From Symploca sp. SIO3C6 (GTDB taxonomy: Bacteria > Cyanobacteriota > Cyanobacteriia > Cyanobacteriales > Coleofasciculaceae), in NCBI GenBank assembly GCA_010692425.1, contig JAAHHJ010000016.1:1-37752 (forward strand): a stretch of 37,752 bases of DNA. Direction: 5' to 3'. Within the stretch, counting starts at the first letter, position 1; the number at the start of each line of letters is the position of its first letter. Below the pieces are notes generated by a model, which saw nothing but the letters and a program-made list of their open reading frames with translations, did not search any database and was not told where the DNA came from. Both the position numbers and the translations under genes were made by a program. Positions 37,531 to 37,752 of the stretch are shown in pieces.

Positions 37531-37686
37531 CTACTCGTCCGAGCCCTCTGCAAAAAAAGGTAACTCGGGAGTCCCGACCCATTGGCACTCTACCCCTTGT
37601 GCAGAGGCGTTTTTGGCTATGACAGTGGTAGTACGGCTCACGGGAGCAGATAGTGTGGGCAGGATGGATTTTGTGCTTTTTTTCAT
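37531..37686 (-). CDS. Candidate cyanobactin precursor peptide (51 residues)
   Basis: A short ORF recognised by layout. The leader (residues 1-30) contains ILPTLSAPVSRTTT, like the LP-x-x-x-APV-x-R start of known cyanobactin leaders. GVE (31-33) plus CQ stands where the N-terminal recognition site G(L/V)E-x-x lies. The core is W36-V-G-T-P-E-L-P43 (or begins at C34 or Q35) and ends in Pro, as required by PatG-type macrocyclases. The follower FFAEGSDE (44-51) resembles FAGDDAE-type recognition sites. The LSEEAL heterocyclase-binding motif is missing, which fits a product without azolines. Only weak ribosome binding (AGAG) is seen. It lies on the same strand as the PatF-family prenyltransferase, 346 bp ahead of it. 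No other product type fits better. Confidence 0.72.
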   Translation of the reverse strand: MKKSTKSILPTLSAPVSRTTTVIAKNASAQGVECQWVGTPELPFFAEGSDE

Positions 37687-37752
37687 GATGTTCTCTGTCG
37701 TTAATTTAGTTAACTACTAGTTGGCGCTACTGCGCCCATCGCTCAACTAAAA

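Noticed and set aside
37362-37553. A 63-codon minus ORF next to the precursor
   Set aside because: It overlaps the precursor's 3' end in another frame, is Thr/Ser/Leu-rich without motif, and lacks leader or recognition features of a second precursor.

Overview
The window comes from a cyanobacterium, most likely a filamentous Nostocales-type species. The evidence is six HIP1 octamers (GCGATCGC at 5474, 6048, 6640, 7212, 27350 and 32969), many heptameric short tandem repeats, low GC, and families that are cyanobacterial or nearly so (XisI, DUF928, DUF1822, CHAT-CHASE2, PatA- and PatF-type cyanobactin proteins). This is judged by eye from motifs; no database was searched.

Left part (1-14.6 kb), mostly housekeeping and small mobile elements. 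A transposase tail lies against a 5'-truncated gene at the left edge. Next come a glycogen synthase (glgA, minus) with a perfect 15-bp inverted repeat upstream, and an IS200/IS605-type end with no gene. A four-gene minus operon follows: fold-III PLP decarboxylase homologue, zinc-ribbon membrane protein, glcE, glcF. The decarboxylase homologue lacks the expected catalytic lysine. Then a small membrane protein, a cytochrome c6-like protein, an HpcH/HpaI aldolase, a solo TnpB element, a LysM plus GH19-like protein, and a thiol-redox pair (TlpA-like lipoprotein and CcdA-like membrane protein).

Middle part (14.6-29.5 kb), an export island. On the minus strand lie three small proteins with double-glycine leaders, a C39-peptidase ABC transporter, an HlyD adaptor, a large TpsA-type haemagglutinin, a CHAT-CHASE2 membrane protein and a DUF928 protein. 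Divergent from them are a sigma-70-family factor and a DUF1822 protein. All three double-glycine genes share an ungapped 35-bp upstream motif. Two of them also share a 5'-leader hairpin with a compensatory base change. My inference is that the sigma factor drives this motif, the C39 transporter trims and exports the cargoes with HlyD, and the haemagglutinin module is co-regulated or co-functional.

Right part (29.9-37.75 kb). Two glycosyltransferases and an orphan AtzG-like protein lead into what looks like the edge of a cyanobactin cluster on the minus strand. It has a PatA-type serine protease, a LynF/TruF/PatF-family prenyltransferase and, at the far right, a 51-residue ORF with the layout of a cyanobactin precursor. 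That ORF has an APV-R leader motif, a GVE recognition site, a Trp-containing core ending in Pro, and an acidic F/A/G/D/E follower. The protease is separated from the other two genes by a Uma2-XisI cassette bracketed by direct ATTACTT heptamer arrays. The precursor and its predicted prenylated peptide are the most striking content of the window; the rest of that cluster presumably continues to the right.
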